A DNA stretch of 64,000 nucleotides from Anaeramoeba ignava. Its lineage: Eukaryota > Metamonada > Anaeramoebidae. The notes under the pieces were generated by a model. It did no database searches and was not told the DNA's origin. It saw nothing but the letters and a program-made list of their open reading frames with translations. Below are positions 61,872 through 64,000 of the stretch, piece by piece. Position numbers and translations under genes: made by a program. The stretch spans positions 1-64,000 of the forward strand of contig JAPDFW010000078.1 in the NCBI GenBank assembly GCA_028826165.1. Direction: 5' to 3'. How positions within the stretch are numbered: position 1 is the first letter of the stretch; every line of letters begins with the position of its first letter.

Positions 61872-62186
61872 TTAAATTATTAATTAAATATTAATAAAAT
61901 ATTAATTAAATAAAAAGTGGAATAAATAATTTTAAATATTTAAAATTATTAATTTAAAAATATATATTTTAAAAAAAATAAAATAAGAAAAAAATAAATT
62001 AAAATTAAATTTATATAAATTATTAAATTATTAATTAATTATTAATATAATATTTAATTAAATAAAAAAGTGGAATAAATAATTTTAAATATTTAAAAAT
62101 ATTAATTTAAAAATATATATTTTAAAAAAAATAAAATAAGAAAAAAAAATAAATTAAAATAAAATTTAATTTATTTTATTAAAAAA

Positions 62187-62206
62187 GGTTCTATGGTGTA
62201 AGGGTA
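62187..62206 (+). pseudogene. tRNA-Gln 5' fragment 2
   Basis: Identical 20-nt fragment with the same break point as fragment 1, so the two are copies of one truncated unit. Confidence 0.95.
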
Positions 62207-62819
62207 TTAAATTATTAATTAAATATTAATATAATATTTATTAAATAAAAAAGTGGAATAAATAATTTAAATATTTAAAAATAATAATTTAAAAATATAT
62301 ATTTTAAAAAAAATAAAATATTTAATAATTTTAAAAACAAAATATAAATAAATAATTATTAAATTATTAATTAAATATTAATATAATATTAATTAAATAA
62401 AAAAGTGGAATAAATAATTTTAAATATTTAAAAATATTGATTTAAAAATATATATTTTAAAAAAATAAAATATTTAATAATTTTAAAACAAAATATAAAT
62501 AAATTATTATTAAATTATTAATTAAATATTAATATAATATTAATTAAATAAAAAAGTGGAATAAATAATTTTAAATATTTAAAAATATTAATTTAAAAAT
62601 ATATATTTTAAAAAAAAATAAAATATTTAATAATTTTAAAACAAAATATAAATAAATTAATATTAAATTATTAATTAATTATTAATAAAATATTAATTAA
62701 ATAAAAAAGTGGAATAAATAATTTTAAATATTTAAAAATATTAATTTAAAAATATATATTTTAAAAAAAAATAAAATAAGAAAAAAATAAATTAAAATAA
62801 AATTTAATTTATTTAAAAA

Positions 62820-62890
62820 GGTTCTATGGTGTAAGGGTAGCACGTGAGACTTTGAATCTCACAGTCTAGGTTCAAATCCTGGTAGAACCA
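62820..62890 (+). tRNA. tRNA-Gln(TTG)
   Basis: A complete 71-nt cloverleaf: acceptor GGTTCTA/TAGAACC, anticodon stem TGAGA/TCTCA enclosing CTTTGAA (anticodon TTG, reads CAA), T-arm GGTTCAAATCC, discriminator A. No intron. A T run starts a few bases downstream and can serve as the polymerase III terminator. CAA is by far the main Gln codon of this genome, consistent with demand for this tRNA. Confidence 0.96.
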
Positions 62891-62943
62891 TTTATTTTTT
62901 TTTTAATTTTATTTATTTTTTTTTTTTTATTTAAAAAATAAAT

Positions 62944-64000
62944 TTAAAATTTGTTTTTCCATTTTTGAATTGTTTCATTTTTTGGAAAATTTTGGATTGC
63001 TTTTTGAATTAATTTTTGAATTTCAAATCTTTCAATTTCTTCTTTATTTTCTATTTTTATGTTTTAATTTTAATTGTTTTAATTTTAAATTTTGATTTTT
63101 GATTTTAATTTTAATTTTAATTTTAATTTTTACCTTGATTTTTGATAATAATATCCCATAATATTGATATTCCACTTTCTTGAATTTCTTCATTCTTTTC
63201 AAATATTTTCATTGTTGAAATGATTGTTTCAATTCCTTTCATCCTTTTAATTTCTTTTAAATTTTCTATTTATTATTTTGTATTTAATTATAAATTTAAT
63301 ATTATTTTTCTTTCTTTAATATTATTTTTTTGATTTCTTTCTTTCATTTACCTTCATTTTCAAAAATACAATTAAATAATGTTCTAATTCCATTTTCTTG
63401 AATTTTTTCATGATCTGGAAATTTATTCATTACATTAATAATTGTTTTAATTCCTTCTATTTCTCTCATTTTATTTTTATTATCTTTTTTTAAATTTTAA
63501 TATTAATTTTGAATTTTAATTTTAATTTTAATTTTGATTTTAATTTTAATTTTGATTTTGATTTTGATTTTGATTTTGATTTTGAATTTTAATTTTAATT
63601 TTAATTTTGATTTTGATTTTAAATTTTGATTTTAATTTTAATTTTGATTTTGATTTTGATTTTGATTTTGATTTTGATTTTATTTTTAATTTTAATTTTG
63701 ATTTTGATTTTGATTTTGATTTTGATTTTGATTTTTAATTGGATTTTTTACTGTTATTATCAAAAATAATATTCATTAATGCTCCACATCCTTTTTCTTG
63801 AATTAATTCATTGTTTTCAAATTCTTTCATTGCTGAAATAATTCTTTCAATTCCTTTCATTTCTCCGATTACTTCTCGATTTTCTGATTTTTATTTTATA
63901 TTTTAATTTTGATTTTTGTTTTTTTGAATTTTGATTTTTACTTTTATCAAATCCAATATTCCATAAAATACGAATTCCAATATATTGAATTCCTTTATCA
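62944..64000 (-). CDS. Armadillo-like repeat protein, 3' part (5' end outside window)
   Basis: Partial gene. Exons in transcript order: 64000-63942 (cut by the window edge), 63883-63752, 63483-63352, 63265-63134 and 63050-62944. The three complete internal exons are each exactly 132 nt, with all introns in phase 1, so one exon equals one 44-residue repeat. The repeat consensus is like MKGIERIISAMKEFENNELIQEKGCGALMNI, the pattern of armadillo-type solenoids. The last exon ends IQKWKNKF. Function unknown beyond a protein-binding scaffold. Intron 63484-63751 is a TTTTGA/TTTTAA repeat. Confidence 0.8.

Larger units (their letters stand above)
60866..62815. repeat. 152-bp AT-rich satellite, about 11 copies
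   Basis: Tandem units share AAAAAGTGGAATAAATAATTTT at about 61131, 61283, 61425, 61581, 61732, 61912, 62065, 62248, 62400, 62551 and 62704. Spacing is 142-156 bp, except about 180 where a tRNA 5' fragment is carried. The first 130 bp (60866-61000) are T-rich and A-rich 3' flank of the RNF213-like gene. It is unrelated in sequence to the 145-bp array at 20580. Confidence 0.92.

Overview
The window is nuclear DNA from a very AT-rich, intron-bearing protist. The genes carry GT-AG introns, two eukaryotic tRNA genes (one with an intron) and eukaryote-only proteins: retromer VPS35, ESCRT-I TSG101, Spt5, PI31 and RNF213. In-frame TAA and TGA end clearly complete genes, so ciliate-type stop reassignment is excluded. 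Asn/Gln/Lys/Glu runs in proteins, and a bacterial-type M20C dipeptidase, fit an amoeboid, possibly anaerobic lineage (Anaeramoeba-like is a guess, not shown).

Layout. 1-1506 is a simple-repeat tract, probably an intron of a gene whose last exon is 1513-2415. VPS35 (2531-7787, nine exons), a double F-type lectin (8008-9132) and leucyl-tRNA synthetase (minus, 10583-17683, eight exons) follow. Next come tRNA-Thr(CGT), a secreted DsbA-like protein (18219-20334), a 145-bp satellite (about 20580-22870), a PPxY-rich membrane protein (minus), PI31, TSG101 (minus), a C2 protein (minus), two tandem dipeptidase genes (30160-35632), an IQ-RhoGEF-PH-kelch protein (35688-38846), Spt5 (minus), a PDI-family protein (minus), an SGF29-like Tudor protein, a 14-kb RNF213-like gene (46815-60865), a 152-bp satellite holding tRNA-Gln fragments and a complete tRNA-Gln(TTG), and the 3' end of an armadillo-like repeat gene (minus, 62944-64000).

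Two features dominate. Coding space is compact (55-450 bp between most genes), yet many introns are filled by one short motif each and reach 2 kb. Nearly every gene has a T-rich element, TTTCATTTTTT on the coding strand, usually 15-90 bp before the start codon; this looks like a shared promoter or 5'UTR signal.

No operon-like pathway unites the genes. Several serve membrane traffic and protein quality control (VPS35, TSG101, a possible Nedd4 adaptor, PI31, RNF213, PDI, the DsbA-like protein). Exon joins were made by hand from homology recalled from memory and from splice-site phase; all similarity statements need a database search.
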